Assembly (NCBI GenBank): GCA_949318235.1
Contig: OX439137.1
Coordinates: 18,729,298 to 18,793,297 of the forward strand
Direction: 5' to 3'
From: Ecdyonurus torrentis
Lineage: Eukaryota; Arthropoda; Insecta; Ephemeroptera; Heptageniidae
Length of the DNA: 64,000 nucleotides
Numbering within the stretch: the stretch's first letter is position 1; each line of letters opens with the position of its first letter. The notes below the pieces were generated by a model. That model was not told the origin of the DNA and made no database searches. It saw only the letters and a list, made by a program, of their open reading frames with translations. This document shows positions 63,960-64,000 of this stretch, in pieces. The translations under genes and the position numbers were made by a program.

Positions 63960-64000
63960 ATGCGATGGAGAGCAGACGTATGTTAATAATACTAATGCCA

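Overview
This is nuclear DNA of an animal, probably an arthropod. It is strongly AT-rich and full of homopolymers and microsatellites. It carries one gene with spliceosomal introns, Jockey/CR1-type and RTE-type LINE fragments, many short inverted-repeat (MITE-like) elements and a tRNA-like Pol III unit. Nothing bacterial is visible. The arthropod assignment is an inference from repeat style and from an Inr-like TCAGT motif; the species is not identifiable by reading.

Layout. 1-22 kb has no confident gene. It is a dense mosaic of MITEs and foldback elements, several with clear insertion footprints: two hAT-type MITEs with 8-bp target duplications (887-1288 and 18515-18984), an element with a 9-bp duplication (8574-9388), and two foldbacks whose arms are tandem short repeats (10043-11450 and 12521-13707). 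22.38-23.71 kb is a retroelement fragment. It has a 318-bp inverted repeat whose arms differ by a single indel and, on the minus strand, a TATA/Inr-like promoter followed by a complete type I hammerhead ribozyme core (22645-22689). It is best explained as a non-autonomous Penelope-like element or a retrozyme.

24.9-31.7 kb holds the one convincing protein gene: five plus-strand exons with phase-compatible splice sites and about 1062 codons. It encodes five tandem hAT-type TTF/BED-like zinc-finger modules (CxxC...Hx5H). The first two are separated by about 17 copies of a 14-residue double-heptad repeat. No transposase core is present. Three of its four introns are largely MITEs and LINE fragments, and the 3' flank is a MITE nested in another MITE.

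31.7-64 kb is repeat-dominated. It has about eight copies of a roughly 310-bp MITE that carries a CRE octamer (TGACGTCA), 124-bp satellite blocks, a satellite rich in GCATAA words, poly(A)-tailed SINE-like copies, a 343-bp CTTT microsatellite, a near-perfect 316-bp hairpin and one tRNA-like gene with anticodon GGG. 47-50 kb is the least repetitive part and may hold a non-coding first exon.

The points most worth follow-up are the hammerhead element, the tandem TTF-finger gene with its coiled coil, and the MITE families that spread clustered protein-binding palindromes (CRE, ATCCGGAT).
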